DNA of 64,000 nt from Pseudomonas fluorescens (GTDB lineage Bacteria; Pseudomonadota; Gammaproteobacteria; Pseudomonadales; Pseudomonadaceae), in the NCBI RefSeq assembly GCF_902497995.1, contig NZ_CABVII010000005.1, forward strand, positions 186,001 to 250,000, read 5' to 3'. The notes under the pieces were generated by a model. The model had not been told where the DNA came from. It made no database searches and saw only the letters and a program-made list of their open reading frames with translations. The position numbers and the translations under genes are program-made. Of the stretch, positions 17,793 through 26,401 are shown piece by piece (the first letter of the stretch is position 1; every line of letters starts with the position of its first letter).

Positions 17793-18749
17793 ATGAAAAA
17801 TGACATTGCCGTATTTGATGCAACTCAAGTGGCCAAACTCATCGGTCAGATTGATGTGCTGTCCGCATTGCGTCGCATGTTCCTGGCGTTGGCACAGGAA
17901 AAGGCGGTGCAACCGCCACAACTGCGCAATCCGTTTCCCAATGGGCAAGGCAACTTTATCAGCTATCTGGGAACGCTTGGCGAAGAGCGGGTCTTTGGCG
18001 CAAAGCTCTCGCCCTACATCCCGCGTCCGGAAGGGGCCCTGGTGACGGCCTGGACGTTGATGATGTCGATGGATGACGGTCAACCTCGCTTGCTCTGTGA
18101 TTCGGGACAACTGACGGTTGAGCGAACGGCGGGAACCACAGCACTCGCCGTCGATTTGCTCGCGCCCGCGCATGTCAGCAAACTGGCCGTGGTGGGAGCA
18201 GGGCGGCTGGGTCAGGCTCATGCCCGGCATGTCCTGGCACTGCGCGAGTGGGGGGATATCAGGTTGTACTCACCGAATATTGGCTCTCTACCAGCGTCCG
18301 AGCAACAGGCACTCCGGGACATCGATCCGCGCGTCAGTATTCATGCCGAACTCGCCAGTGCTGTCGATGATGCGGATGTCATCATGCTGTGCACCTCGGC
18401 CGGTCGAACGGTGCTTGACCCCGCCATGCTGAAAAAGCCGGCGCTGATCACGTCCATTTGTACCAATGCGCCCCTGGCACATGAAGTGCCGCCTGAGTCC
18501 TTGCTGAACATGAATGTCTATTGCGATTACCGGGCTACGACGCCCGACAGTGCAGGGGAGATGCTCCTGGCAAAAGACCAGCATGGCTGGTTGCCCGAGA
18601 GTATTTGCGGAGATTTGCCGGAGCTGATGACGGGAGTCGCCCGACTTCCCGATCCCGAGCGCCATACCTTCTTTCGCTCGATCGGATTGGGGCTGGAGGA
18701 TATCGCCATTGCCAATGAGCTTTATCAGTTGCATATGAAGAACAACTGA
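17793..18749 (+). CDS. Ornithine cyclodeaminase / ketimine reductase (mu-crystallin) family
   Basis: 318 residues from the ATG at 17793, which has AAGGA nine bases upstream; an ATG three codons earlier is possible. NAD-binding motif AVVGAGRLGQAHARHVLAL lies near residue 130, preceded by GQLTVERTAGTTALAVDLLA, the conserved substrate-binding Arg-Thr region. The family covers ornithine cyclodeaminase, alanine dehydrogenase and imine reductases. This one differs clearly from the true ornithine cyclodeaminase at 23156-24202, so it may reduce or release a cyclic imine. The RidA directly upstream fits imine chemistry. It is followed by a strong hairpin terminator. Confidence 0.8.
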   Translation: MKNDIAVFDATQVAKLIGQIDVLSALRRMFLALAQEKAVQPPQLRNPFPNGQGNFISYLGTLGEERVFGAKLSPYIPRPEGALVTAWTLMMSMDDGQPRLLCDSGQLTVERTAGTTALAVDLLAPAHVSKLAVVGAGRLGQAHARHVLALREWGDIRLYSPNIGSLPASEQQALRDIDPRVSIHAELASAVDDADVIMLCTSAGRTVLDPAMLKKPALITSICTNAPLAHEVPPESLLNMNVYCDYRATTPDSAGEMLLAKDQHGWLPESICGDLPELMTGVARLPDPERHTFFRSIGLGLEDIAIANELYQLHMKNN

Positions 18750-18786
18750 GTAGAGGTTTGGAAAGTCGTTCTGCCTATTTCAGCGT

Positions 18787-18828
18787 AATAATAAGCCGGG
18801 GGATGGAAACATCCCCCGGCTTATTATT
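18787..18828 (+). terminator. Perfect 19-bp hairpin terminator after the aap operon
   Basis: AATAATAAGCCGGGGGATG, loop GAAA, then its exact complement. The right arm ends in TTATTATT, acting as the U-rich tail, and on the minus strand the arrangement is the same. It separates the ketimine-reductase gene from capA, which has its own GGGAGG ribosome site immediately after. Confidence 0.85.
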
Positions 18829-18840
18829 TGGGAGGCTGCC

Positions 18841-19953
18841 ATGGCCGCCGTTACCGATACGCTGAAGCTGTTTCTCGCCGGCGACGTCATGACCGCCCGC
18901 GGCATCGACGCAGTATTGCCGCATCCTGGCGATCCGCGGCTGTACGAAGCTTACGTCAAGGATGCCGACGATTATGTCCGGCTGGCAGAACGACGCAATG
19001 GCCCGATTCCCCGTCCAGTCGATTTCCCCTATGTCTGGGGTGCTGCGCTGGATGAGTTCGAACTTCGCCAGCCACACGCACGTATCATCAATCTGGAAAC
19101 TGCAGTGTCCCGCCGCGGACGGCCGGAGCCAAAGGGCATCAATTACCGCATGAGCCCGGAGAACTTCCCGGCGATCAGCGCAGCCGGCATCGACTGCTGC
19201 GTGCTGGCCAACAACCATGTGCTGGACTGGGGCGCAGCCGGCCTGGCCGACACGCTGGAGACCCTGGCGAGCAACGGTATCTGCAGCGCCGGCGCCGGGC
19301 ACGACCGGCAATCTGCCGAAGCGCCCGCCGTGCTGTCGCAGCCTGGCCGGCGGCGCTTGCTGGTGTTTGGCCTCGGCGCACCCGACAGCGGCATCGCGCC
19401 GGACTGGGTCGCCACGGAGAGGCGCGCGGGCGTCGCGCGGCTGGAGGATCTGTCGATGCAAAGCCTGCGCCCGGTGGCCAAACGGATTCTCGAGGGCAAA
19501 AAGCCGGGGGATCTGGTGGTCGCCTCCATTCACTGGGGCGGTAACTGGGGGTTCGATATCCCGCGCGAGCAAGTCCGGTTCGCCCATGCCTTGATCGACG
19601 AGGCCGGAGTTGACGTGGTGCACGGGCACTCCTCGCACCACGTCAAGGGCATCGAGGTGTACCGCGAACGCCTGATTCTCTATGGCTGCGGTGATCTTCT
19701 GGACGATTACGAAGGCATCGAGGGCCACACAGCCTTTCGCGGCGACCTGGGGCTTCTATACTTTGCCTCGCTGGAGCCGGGCGGGCACCTGCAGTCGCTG
19801 GAGCTGATACCCACCCGCCTGCGGCGCTTTCGCCTCTGTCGCGCCGAAGGGGATGACCGTCAATGGCTGCATGACACCCTTTCTCGGGAGTGCGCACGCC
19901 TAGGCAGCAGCATCCAGCCGGGCGCGAAAAATGCCTTCGAGTTGCTTTGGTAG
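18841..19953 (+). CDS. CapA/PgsA-type metallophosphatase-like protein
   Basis: 370 residues of the CapA (poly-gamma-glutamate synthesis) family with a calcineurin-like metal fold. Seen: LFLAGDVMTARGID at the N-terminus, IINLETAVSRRG, CCVLANNHVLDWGAAGLADTLETL, VVASIHWGGNWGF and VHGHSSHHVKGIEVYRERLILYGCGDLLDDY, which supply the usual Asp, Asn and His metal ligands. No signal peptide or membrane anchor is visible, unlike capsule CapA, so a cytoplasmic hydrolase role is more likely. A terminator precedes it and a GGGAGG ribosome site lies just before the ATG. It is more GC-rich than its neighbours by eye. It converges on aapP. Confidence 0.8.
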   Translation: MAAVTDTLKLFLAGDVMTARGIDAVLPHPGDPRLYEAYVKDADDYVRLAERRNGPIPRPVDFPYVWGAALDEFELRQPHARIINLETAVSRRGRPEPKGINYRMSPENFPAISAAGIDCCVLANNHVLDWGAAGLADTLETLASNGICSAGAGHDRQSAEAPAVLSQPGRRRLLVFGLGAPDSGIAPDWVATERRAGVARLEDLSMQSLRPVAKRILEGKKPGDLVVASIHWGGNWGFDIPREQVRFAHALIDEAGVDVVHGHSSHHVKGIEVYRERLILYGCGDLLDDYEGIEGHTAFRGDLGLLYFASLEPGGHLQSLELIPTRLRRFRLCRAEGDDRQWLHDTLSRECARLGSSIQPGAKNAFELLW

Positions 19954-19976
19954 GAGTCCCTGGCAACTCCGAGTGA

Positions 19977-20711
19977 TCAATGTTGCAGGATCTTGGAGAG
20001 GAAGTCCTTGGCACGCGGGGAGCGTGCTTCGGGGGTGCCGAAGAACGCTTCCTTTTTACAGTCTTCAATGATTTTTCCCGCGTCCATGAAAATCACGCGA
20101 TCACTGACCTTCCTGGCAAAGCCCATTTCGTGGGTGACGCACATCATGGTCATGCCCTCGTCTGCCAGCTTGATCATGACGTCCAGAACCTCGCCGACCA
20201 TTTCCGGGTCCAGGGCCGAGGTGGGTTCGTCAAACAGCATCACGATCGGGTCCATCGATAACGCACGAGCAATGGCCACGCGCTGCTGCTGGCCACCTGA
20301 AAGTTGCCCTGGAAACTTGTCTTTGTGGGCGCTCAGGCCAACACGATCGAGCATCTTCAAACCCCGTTTGAGCGCCTCGTCCTGGCCACGGCCCAGCACC
20401 TTCATCTGGGCGAGTGTCAGGTTTTGCGTCACGGACAGGTGCGGAAACAACTCGAAGTGTTGAAACACCATGCCGACGCGGCTGCGTAGCTTGGGCAGGT
20501 TGGTTTTCGGGTCCGAGAGGCTGATGCCGTCGACGACAATTTCGCCTTTCTGGAAGGGCTCCAGTGCATTGACCGTTTTGATCAGCGTTGATTTGCCAGA
20601 ACCGGAAGGGCCGCACACCACGACGACTTCACTCTTTTGTATGGCGGTCGAGCAGTCGCTCAGTACCTGAAAGTTGCCGTACCACTTGGAAACATTTTTT
20701 ATGTTGATCAC
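19977..20711 (-). CDS. aapP: Amino-acid ABC transporter ATPase
   Basis: 244 residues from the GTG at 20711 (AGGA 12 bases upstream), exactly the GltL/AapP length; the frame runs on to 20768 without a better start. Walker [11 protein letters not shown]-loop [10 protein letters not shown], signature LSGGQQQR, Walker B VMLFDEP and the switch His in CVTHEMGF are all present. It should power AapQM, whose operon otherwise lacks an ATPase, although it lies 1.2 kb away on the opposite strand. The same 17-base operator candidate precedes both. Confidence 0.9.
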   Translation of the reverse strand: MINIKNVSKWYGNFQVLSDCSTAIQKSEVVVVCGPSGSGKSTLIKTVNALEPFQKGEIVVDGISLSDPKTNLPKLRSRVGMVFQHFELFPHLSVTQNLTLAQMKVLGRGQDEALKRGLKMLDRVGLSAHKDKFPGQLSGGQQQRVAIARALSMDPIVMLFDEPTSALDPEMVGEVLDVMIKLADEGMTMMCVTHEMGFARKVSDRVIFMDAGKIIEDCKKEAFFGTPEARSPRAKDFLSKILQH

Positions 20712-20803
20712 GGTGGTTGTCCTGATGTGGTTGCAGATGGCGCAAGAGGGACGAGGACCTGATCGCAACCGGCTAACCAGGGTGTCTCCAACTCCTTCCT
20801 ACT

Positions 20804-20820
20804 GTAGAAAGTATACGATT
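20804..20820 (-). promoter_or_regulatory. Candidate GntR/FCD operator before aapP (17-mer)
   Basis: On the minus strand it reads AATCGTATACTTTCTAC, identical over 17 bases to 14014-14030. It lies 93 bases upstream of the aapP GTG. Confidence 0.6.
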
Positions 20821-20944
20821 ACTGATTCGCCAACAACAACAACAAAGCGATGAATCAGGCTCGTATTTCAGATGAATGGGGAGAGGGACTGGATTGCCGT
20901 TCGAGGGGCAGGGCTGAGGATGCCGTCCTTGTTCGTTTTCGTAT

Positions 20945-20954
20945 AATCGTATAC
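20945..20954 (+). promoter_or_regulatory. Candidate GntR autoregulatory site
   Basis: AATCGTATAC, the first ten bases of the 17-mer, followed by GGTTGTAC instead of TTTCTAC. It lies 83 bases before the GntR start codon, so autoregulation is plausible. Confidence 0.5.
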
Positions 20955-21037
20955 GGTTGTACATAATGATGTAGTTGTTACTCGTATCTGCCAACCCCAG
21001 ACACGCCTTTAAATCGCTCCTGGCCACTTAGTGTCAT

Positions 21038-21727
21038 ATGTCTAACCAATCACCACTGAAATACATTGCAGGTCTGATTCCGCTGGCACGTGTGTCCGCG
21101 CCCCAGTTTGTGGCTGCTGTCATCAGGGAAGCGATTGTCACCGGCGCGCTTTCCGGCAGCGAACCGCTTCGTCAGGACCTGATCGCTACCGAACTCAACA
21201 CCAGCAAGGTGCCGGTTCGCGAGGCGCTGCGCGAGCTTGAAGGTCAGGGACTGGTCCAGTTCATGCCGAATCGGGGCTTCATGGTGACACCGCCGTCCCT
21301 GAATGAAATGAATGAGTGCTTTGAGTTAAGAGCGGTTTTAGAGCCGCTGGCCGTCCGCCATTCGGTACCGCTCTCGACACCGGAGCAACTCGATGCTGTC
21401 GAACGCATCATCGATGAGTTCGAGAAAGTTCAGGATCCTCTCCTGAGCAGTCAATGGAACCTTTCGCTGCATACGGCGCTTTATGCACCTGCGCAAATGA
21501 AACACCTGGAAAATATGATCACCCGTGCGCACACCATTGCGCAGCGCTATACGCACATCTATATGCAGTTGCGATCCGCAGGGATTGATAGCCAGGACGA
21601 GCACCGTGCGATCCTCGCGGCGTACCGGGCAAAAGACGTGGAGGCGGCCGTTGCGTTGATGACAACGCATCTCAAGCAAGCATCGGATGAGGCGGCTGAG
21701 TACCTGAAGGACCACTTTGAGGTGTAG
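21038..21727 (+). CDS. GntR-family regulator, FCD (FadR) subfamily
   Basis: 229 residues. The N-terminal winged HTH has PLRQDLIATELNTSKVPVREALRELEGQGLVQFMPNRGFMV, the standard GntR pattern. The C-terminal all-helical FCD domain shows ELRAVLEPLAVRHSV and His residues in SLHTALYAP and DEHRAIL that usually bind a metal and the effector. It is divergent from aapP and shares GTATAC operators with aapJ and aapP, so it most likely represses the importer regulon until an amino-acid-derived ligand binds. Confidence 0.88.
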   Translation: MSNQSPLKYIAGLIPLARVSAPQFVAAVIREAIVTGALSGSEPLRQDLIATELNTSKVPVREALRELEGQGLVQFMPNRGFMVTPPSLNEMNECFELRAVLEPLAVRHSVPLSTPEQLDAVERIIDEFEKVQDPLLSSQWNLSLHTALYAPAQMKHLENMITRAHTIAQRYTHIYMQLRSAGIDSQDEHRAILAAYRAKDVEAAVALMTTHLKQASDEAAEYLKDHFEV

Positions 21728-21825
21728 GAGCAGCCGGTCGACACTCGATTGCTTCGGGCGGCGTTCCGACGATGGACTCGAGGACGGCGCGTTTATTCAG
21801 AAAACACGCGTTATCGTTAACGTCC

Positions 21826-21850
21826 ATCGCGAGCAGGCTCGCTCCCACAG
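21826..21850. repeat. Single Pseudomonas REP element
   Basis: Contains GCGAGCAGGCTCGCTCCCACAG, with the short palindrome GCGAGC-AG-GCTCGC, the hallmark of Pseudomonas REP sequences. It lies between the convergent GntR and racemase genes. Confidence 0.8.
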
Positions 21851-21889
21851 GGGCGCAGCGTTTAGCCTGCGCACCTTCTTTTTTTCTCC

Positions 21890-23128
21890 TTATCTGGACT
21901 TCAATACTTTCGGATTGGAGTTGCCCCAGATCGTGTAGAGATCCGCCAACAATGCGCCGTTGATGGTCTCAAGCTCCGTCTGGGTAATCTCGTCATTGCC
22001 CTGTTTACCGTACAGAACGACCTCGTCTCCCGGCTGCACGCCCTTGATGCCACTGACGTCAACCATCAGCGTGTTCATGGTGACCTTGCCGATCACCGGC
22101 GCGCGTTGGCCGTGGATCAGCACTGAGGCTTTATTGGAGAACGCTCTTCGATAACCGTCGGAGTAACCGGCCGGGATGTTGGCGATCAACGAGTCTTTGC
22201 CCAGGGTAAAGGTGCGGTCGTAGCTGATCGAACTGCCCGCCGAGTAGGCGTTGACTGCCGCGACCCGGGATTTGAACTGCATCACCCGCTGGAATTCGTT
22301 ATGCCCACCCACTGGGTAACCATAGAGCGCAGCCCCTGGGCGAACCATGTCCAGCCAACCTTCCGGCACCTCAAGGGTGGTGAAGGTATTGGCGCAGTGC
22401 AGGGTGATCCGGCTGCGGTCCAGTTTGGCGTGCTCGATCAGCCAGCCGGACTGTTCCTTGAATTTGGCCAGTCCCTGAAGCACATCTTCTCGTTCTTCGA
22501 CCGGGAAGTGGGTCATGATTCCGACGATGTTCAGGTGATCCAGCCGGGTCAGATCCACCGCCTGTTGTTTTCCTTCGGCCGTGCTCATTTCCAGACCGTT
22601 GCGGCTCATGCCCGCCGAATTCAGCGCCAGGTGAACAGGCAGCTTCACGCCCTTGCGGGTGGCCAGTTCATTGAGCTGACGTGCAACCTCCAGGTTGCCG
22701 ACCAGTTCTTCGATGTTGTAGCGCAGTGCATTCCCGACCTCTTCAACGGTAGCGCTGCGCAAACGCATCAGGCGTCCCTTGAAGCCTTTTTCCCGTGCAA
22801 CACGCGCCTCCTCGTTGCTCGCCACGCCGATACAGTTGATCCCCATCCGGATGGCGGAAGGGATCAGTAAACCAATGCCGTTTCCATAAGCGTCGGCTTT
22901 CATCACCGCACACATCTGGCTTTTACCCGCCAGCCGTTGCTGGAGCTTGGTGATGTTCCCTTCGAAGGCCGCTTGATCTATCTCCAGCCAAGTGTTGGCC
23001 TGGCCTGATTGATTGTCGGCGCGAGGATGTTCAGGTGTGGGGTCGAGCAAAGGGGCGGCATTGACCACCGGCATCATTGTCGTCAAGGCCAGGGCGAGCG
23101 TCAGCGTGCTGAGCATGAAACGTGGCAT
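21890..23128 (-). CDS. bsr: Periplasmic broad-specificity amino-acid racemase (PLP)
   Basis: 412 residues, very like the Bsr/Alr of P. putida. Signal peptide MPRFMLSTLTLALALTTMMPVVNA. PLP lysine in CAVMKADAYGNGIGL near residue 74, catalytic Tyr in SSISYDRTFTLG, and Bsr-type CIGVASNEEA. Bsr proteins racemise Lys, Arg, Ala and other non-aromatic amino acids in the periplasm. It follows ornithine cyclodeaminase by 27 bases in the same direction, and a basic amino-acid importer is divergent, so it may supply the L-enantiomer of ornithine, arginine or lysine for catabolism. Confidence 0.88.
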   Translation of the reverse strand: MPRFMLSTLTLALALTTMMPVVNAAPLLDPTPEHPRADNQSGQANTWLEIDQAAFEGNITKLQQRLAGKSQMCAVMKADAYGNGIGLLIPSAIRMGINCIGVASNEEARVAREKGFKGRLMRLRSATVEEVGNALRYNIEELVGNLEVARQLNELATRKGVKLPVHLALNSAGMSRNGLEMSTAEGKQQAVDLTRLDHLNIVGIMTHFPVEEREDVLQGLAKFKEQSGWLIEHAKLDRSRITLHCANTFTTLEVPEGWLDMVRPGAALYGYPVGGHNEFQRVMQFKSRVAAVNAYSAGSSISYDRTFTLGKDSLIANIPAGYSDGYRRAFSNKASVLIHGQRAPVIGKVTMNTLMVDVSGIKGVQPGDEVVLYGKQGNDEITQTELETINGALLADLYTIWGNSNPKVLKSR

Positions 23129-23155
23129 ATCGAGTCTTCCATACTGGATAAGGTA

Positions 23156-24202
23156 TTAAGCCCGAAGCCTTACGTCGGCTGGTGCTGAAGGCTGCAGCAG
23201 CGAGAACAGGTCCTTGGGATCTTGCAGCTCCGGCACCAGTTGGATGTCGCTGCCAATGTCGAGTGTTCTTGCAACATCCAACACATAGCGCAAGGCGGAG
23301 TAGTCCTCGATGGCGAAGCCGACCGAGTCGAACAAGGTGACTTCCTCGGCGTGCTGGCGACCTTGAGTCTGGCCATTGATGACTTTCCAGAACTCGATGA
23401 CCGGTGAGTCGACGGGCATCTGCTGTATTTCGCCTTCAATGCGGCTTTGCGGTTCGTACTCAACCATGACCCGCGCACGCTCCACGATGTCCCGGTGCAG
23501 CTCGGTCTTGCCGGGACAGTCACCGCCCACAGCGTTGAGGTGCATCCCAGGCTCGATCATCTCCGGCGTCAAGATAGTTGCGTATGCCTTGTCGGCCGTG
23601 ACCGTGGTCACGATATCGGCACCACGTACCGCTTCCGCGACGGATTTGGCAACGGTCACCTGTATGGCGGGGTAGGCCCGCAGGTTGGCTACCAGCTTCG
23701 CCGTCGCGGCAGGATCGATGTCGTAGAGGCTGATTTCATTAATGCCTGACAATGTATGAAAGGCCAGGGCCTGGAATTCGCTTTGTGAGCCGTTGCCGAT
23801 GAGTGCCATGCGGCGACTGTCCGGTCGGGCGAGGTAGCGGGCCGCGAGTGCAGAAGTGGCAGCGGTGCGAATGGCGGTAGTCAGCGTCATTTCACTCAGT
23901 AAAACAGGCTTGCCGGTATTGACGTCTCCCAGTGCACCAAACGCCATGACCGTCAGCATGCCATTGTGCGTGTTCTTCGGATGTCCGTTGACATACTTGA
24001 AGGCGTAGAGCGCTGCATCAGACACTGGCATCAGCTCGATGACGCCCTCGGGTGAGTGGTTCGCCAGGCGCGCGCATTTTTCGAAATCCGGCCAGCGTAC
24101 GTAGTCTTGACGGATGTACTCGGCCATTTCGATCAGGCAACGCGGCAAGCCTTTTTCCTGCACCAGACGGCTCAGATCATTGACGTCAATGTAACGGGTC
24201 AT
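23156..24202 (-). CDS. ocd: Ornithine cyclodeaminase
   Basis: 348 residues, near the 350 of the P. putida enzyme. Seen: ELMPVSDAALYAFKYVNGHPKNTHNG near residues 56-81 with the substrate-binding Lys, MTLTTAIRTAATSALAARYLA, NAD motif ALIGNGSQSEFQALAFH and AVGGDCPGKTEL with the catalytic Asp. It converts L-ornithine to L-proline and ammonia using tightly bound NAD+. AAGGAAC lies before the ATG. It is the first gene of a two-gene unit with bsr and is divergent from the importer. Confidence 0.9.
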   Translation of the reverse strand: MTRYIDVNDLSRLVQEKGLPRCLIEMAEYIRQDYVRWPDFEKCARLANHSPEGVIELMPVSDAALYAFKYVNGHPKNTHNGMLTVMAFGALGDVNTGKPVLLSEMTLTTAIRTAATSALAARYLARPDSRRMALIGNGSQSEFQALAFHTLSGINEISLYDIDPAATAKLVANLRAYPAIQVTVAKSVAEAVRGADIVTTVTADKAYATILTPEMIEPGMHLNAVGGDCPGKTELHRDIVERARVMVEYEPQSRIEGEIQQMPVDSPVIEFWKVINGQTQGRQHAEEVTLFDSVGFAIEDYSALRYVLDVARTLDIGSDIQLVPELQDPKDLFSLLQPSAPADVRLRA

Positions 24203-24836
24203 ATTGGGTTCCTTTGGGCGTTTTTGGGTGTGCCGGTCTGGACTACCTTTCGCTTTGGCGACTGAAACTCAGGAGGTGGTCCATGTATTTGCAACGGATC
24301 TATTGTCGAGGCAATGGAGAGAAGATTTCGGCCAATACTGACCCTGGATACAGCGCGAGAAGTCGAAAAACAGAGCGTGCACAGCGGAATCGGCCGGGTG
24401 ACAAAGTGACCGCTCGGACCTCGCTCGCACGGCGCAAACGCCATGTGCTTCACGAAGCATCAGTTGCGCAGATGAAGAAGGCCTCCAAGACCCTCACATG
24501 TCCTGTGCCGCTCCCATCCCGTGGAGAAACAGTGACTTACGGCAGACGACAGAATCGGCTGTGAAAGCCCTTCGTTCAGCGCAGTTACGCTGTTTGAGCG
24601 AGGCGTTACGACACCAGCGCCACCCCGGAAATTGGCATTCTGACGGTCCGTTTCAAGCGCTTGTCGCTCGCTGCCTGAGATGGAATGCAACTCCGGCGAC
24701 TGGCTGCTTACGGTCGAAAACAACAACAAAAACGGCTGCGGTGAAGACCGCATCGACTCTCTGCCCCTGTCAAAAAAGTGTGGTCCGACGCCAGCGCCGG
24801 ATCGCGATAAATCCAGATAATCCGGGACTCAAGAAG
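24203..24836. other. Intergenic region between ocd and ABC importer
   Basis: 634 bases. A reading frame continuous with the importer runs back to 24498, but it has no family similarity before 24837. I see no convincing gene, only the A-rich motif at 24716-24734. The region should hold the divergent promoters. Confidence 0.5.
24716..24734 (+). promoter_or_regulatory. Crc/Hfq-type CA motif upstream of the basic amino-acid importer
   Basis: GAAAACAACAACAAAAACG, matching AAnAAnAA several times over, 102 bases before the start codon of the binding protein. The distance is long for a direct start-codon block, so a leader effect is a guess. Confidence 0.4.
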
Positions 24837-25616
24837 ATGAACATCAAATGGCTGACTTTGCCGGCACTCGCTTTGGTGTGCTGCACCACGGGCGCAAGCG
24901 CCAAGGAATGGAAGGAGCTGCGATTTGGCGTCAACCCAAGCTACCCACCCTTTGAATCCACCACGGCCGATGGCGGGGTTCAGGGCTTCGGCGTGGATCT
25001 GGGCAATGCGATATGTGCCGAGTTGAAGCTGACCTGCGTATGGGTCAGCAATGACTTCGATGGGCTGATTCCGGGACTCAAAGCCGGTAAGTTCGATGCG
25101 ATCGAATCTTCGATGACCGTTACCGACGCGCGCAAAAAACAGATCGACTTTACCGATCGACTGTACGCCGGACCGACCGCCATCGTCACCCGCAAAGACT
25201 CCGGACTGCTGCCTACCGCCGAATCGCTGCGCGGAAAAACCATCGGTTACATGCAGGGCACGATTCAGGAAACCTACGCCAAGGCCAAACTGGGTCCGGG
25301 CGGGGTGAAACTGCGGGCCTATCAGAATCAGGACCAGGTCTATGCCGACCTGGTTTATGGCCGTCTCGATGCGTCGATCCAGGACAAGCTGCAAGCGCAG
25401 ATGAGTTTCCTGACCTCGCCACAAGGGGCGGACTTCCACAACAGTGAAGGCATCAGCGACCCACTGGTGCCGTCAGAAATCGCCATTGGTGTGCGCAAGG
25501 ACAACGAAGAGCTCAAAGGCATGCTCAATGCCGCCATCAAGGCCCTGCACGACAAGGGCATCTACGCGCAGATCCAGCAGAAACACTTCGGTGATCTGGA
25601 CCTCTACAACAACTGA
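24837..25616 (+). CDS. Basic amino-acid ABC transporter binding protein
   Basis: 259 residues. Signal peptide MNIKWLTLPALALVCCTTGASA; mature part starts KEWKELRFGVNPSYPPFESTTADG, as in lysine/arginine/ornithine binding proteins (ArgT, HisJ, AotJ). Further family motifs: GFGVDLGNAICAELKLTCVWV, MTVTDARKKQIDFTDRLY and YADLVYGRLDASIQDKL. The ATG at 24837 has AAGAAG upstream. Neighbouring ocd, bsr and ctlX point to ornithine, arginine or citrulline as substrate. Confidence 0.88.
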   Translation: MNIKWLTLPALALVCCTTGASAKEWKELRFGVNPSYPPFESTTADGGVQGFGVDLGNAICAELKLTCVWVSNDFDGLIPGLKAGKFDAIESSMTVTDARKKQIDFTDRLYAGPTAIVTRKDSGLLPTAESLRGKTIGYMQGTIQETYAKAKLGPGGVKLRAYQNQDQVYADLVYGRLDASIQDKLQAQMSFLTSPQGADFHNSEGISDPLVPSEIAIGVRKDNEELKGMLNAAIKALHDKGIYAQIQQKHFGDLDLYNN

Positions 25617-25675
25617 TCCTCGCGCCCCGATCGATGTGTAGCAGCAACCGGGGCGCATCAAGACAGGTGACTGGC

Positions 25676-26401
25676 GTGAATTCCTTCCTGAATGTTCTGG
25701 GGGTCGACCTTTCGGCCCTGCAAGGCTATGGCCCTTTGTTGCTGCACGGCACCTGGGTCACCCTCAAACTGTCGGCGCTCGCGCTTTTGGTGAGCATGGC
25801 GTTGGGGCTGCTCGGCGCGGCGGCCAAGCTGTCGCCGCTGAAGCTGTTCAATCTACCGGCGACTTTTTACACGACGCTGATCCGAGGCGTGCCGGACCTG
25901 GTGTTGATGCTGCTGATTTTCTACAGCCTGCAAGGCTGGCTCAGCAGCCTGACCGAGGCCATGGGCTGGCCCTACATGGAAATCGACCCGTTTGTGGCCG
26001 GCATCATCACCCTGGGTTTCATCTACGGTGCGTATTTCACCGAGACCTTTCGCGGGGCGATTCTGAGTGTGCCGCGCGGGCAACAGGAAGCCGCGGCGTG
26101 CTTTGGCCTGAACCGTTGGCAGCGCTTTCGTTTCGTGGTGTTCCCGCAAATGATGCGTTTTGCCTTGCCGAGCCTTGGCAACAACTGGCTGGTGCTGCTC
26201 AAGGCCACGGCGCTGGTATCGATCATCGGTTTGTCGGACCTGGTCAAAGTCGCGCAGGAGGCCGGCAAAAGCACGTTCAATATGCTTGATTTCCTGCTGC
26301 TGGCCGCAGCGCTTTACCTGCTGATCACCAGCGCTTCGAACTATGTTTTGCGCGTGCTGGAACGGCGCTACAACCAGGGTGTACGGGGGATGGCGCGATG
26401 A
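25676..26401 (+). CDS. Basic amino-acid ABC transporter permease (HisQ/AotQ type)
   Basis: 241 residues from the GTG at 25676, which has AGGTGA upstream; an ATG at 25634 is possible but adds residues unlike the family. About five membrane segments. EAA loop ETFRGAILSVPRGQQEAAACFGLNRWQRFRFVVFPQ near residue 123. It overlaps the next permease gene by 4 bases. Confidence 0.87.
   Translation: MNSFLNVLGVDLSALQGYGPLLLHGTWVTLKLSALALLVSMALGLLGAAAKLSPLKLFNLPATFYTTLIRGVPDLVLMLLIFYSLQGWLSSLTEAMGWPYMEIDPFVAGIITLGFIYGAYFTETFRGAILSVPRGQQEAAACFGLNRWQRFRFVVFPQMMRFALPSLGNNWLVLLKATALVSIIGLSDLVKVAQEAGKSTFNMLDFLLLAAALYLLITSASNYVLRVLERRYNQGVRGMAR

Larger units (their letters stand above)
20712..21037. promoter_or_regulatory. 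Divergent promoter region aapP / gntR
   Basis: 326 bases between the divergent aapP and GntR genes. It contains the inverted copy of the 17-base operator at 20804-20820 and a related GTATAC site at 20945-20954. The rest is AT-rich in places (CAACAACAACAACAA near 20830) with no gene. Confidence 0.6.

Noticed and set aside
24498..24836. N-terminal extension of the basic amino-acid binding protein
   Set aside because: The signal peptide begins at 24837 and the extension has arginine-rich random-looking content.
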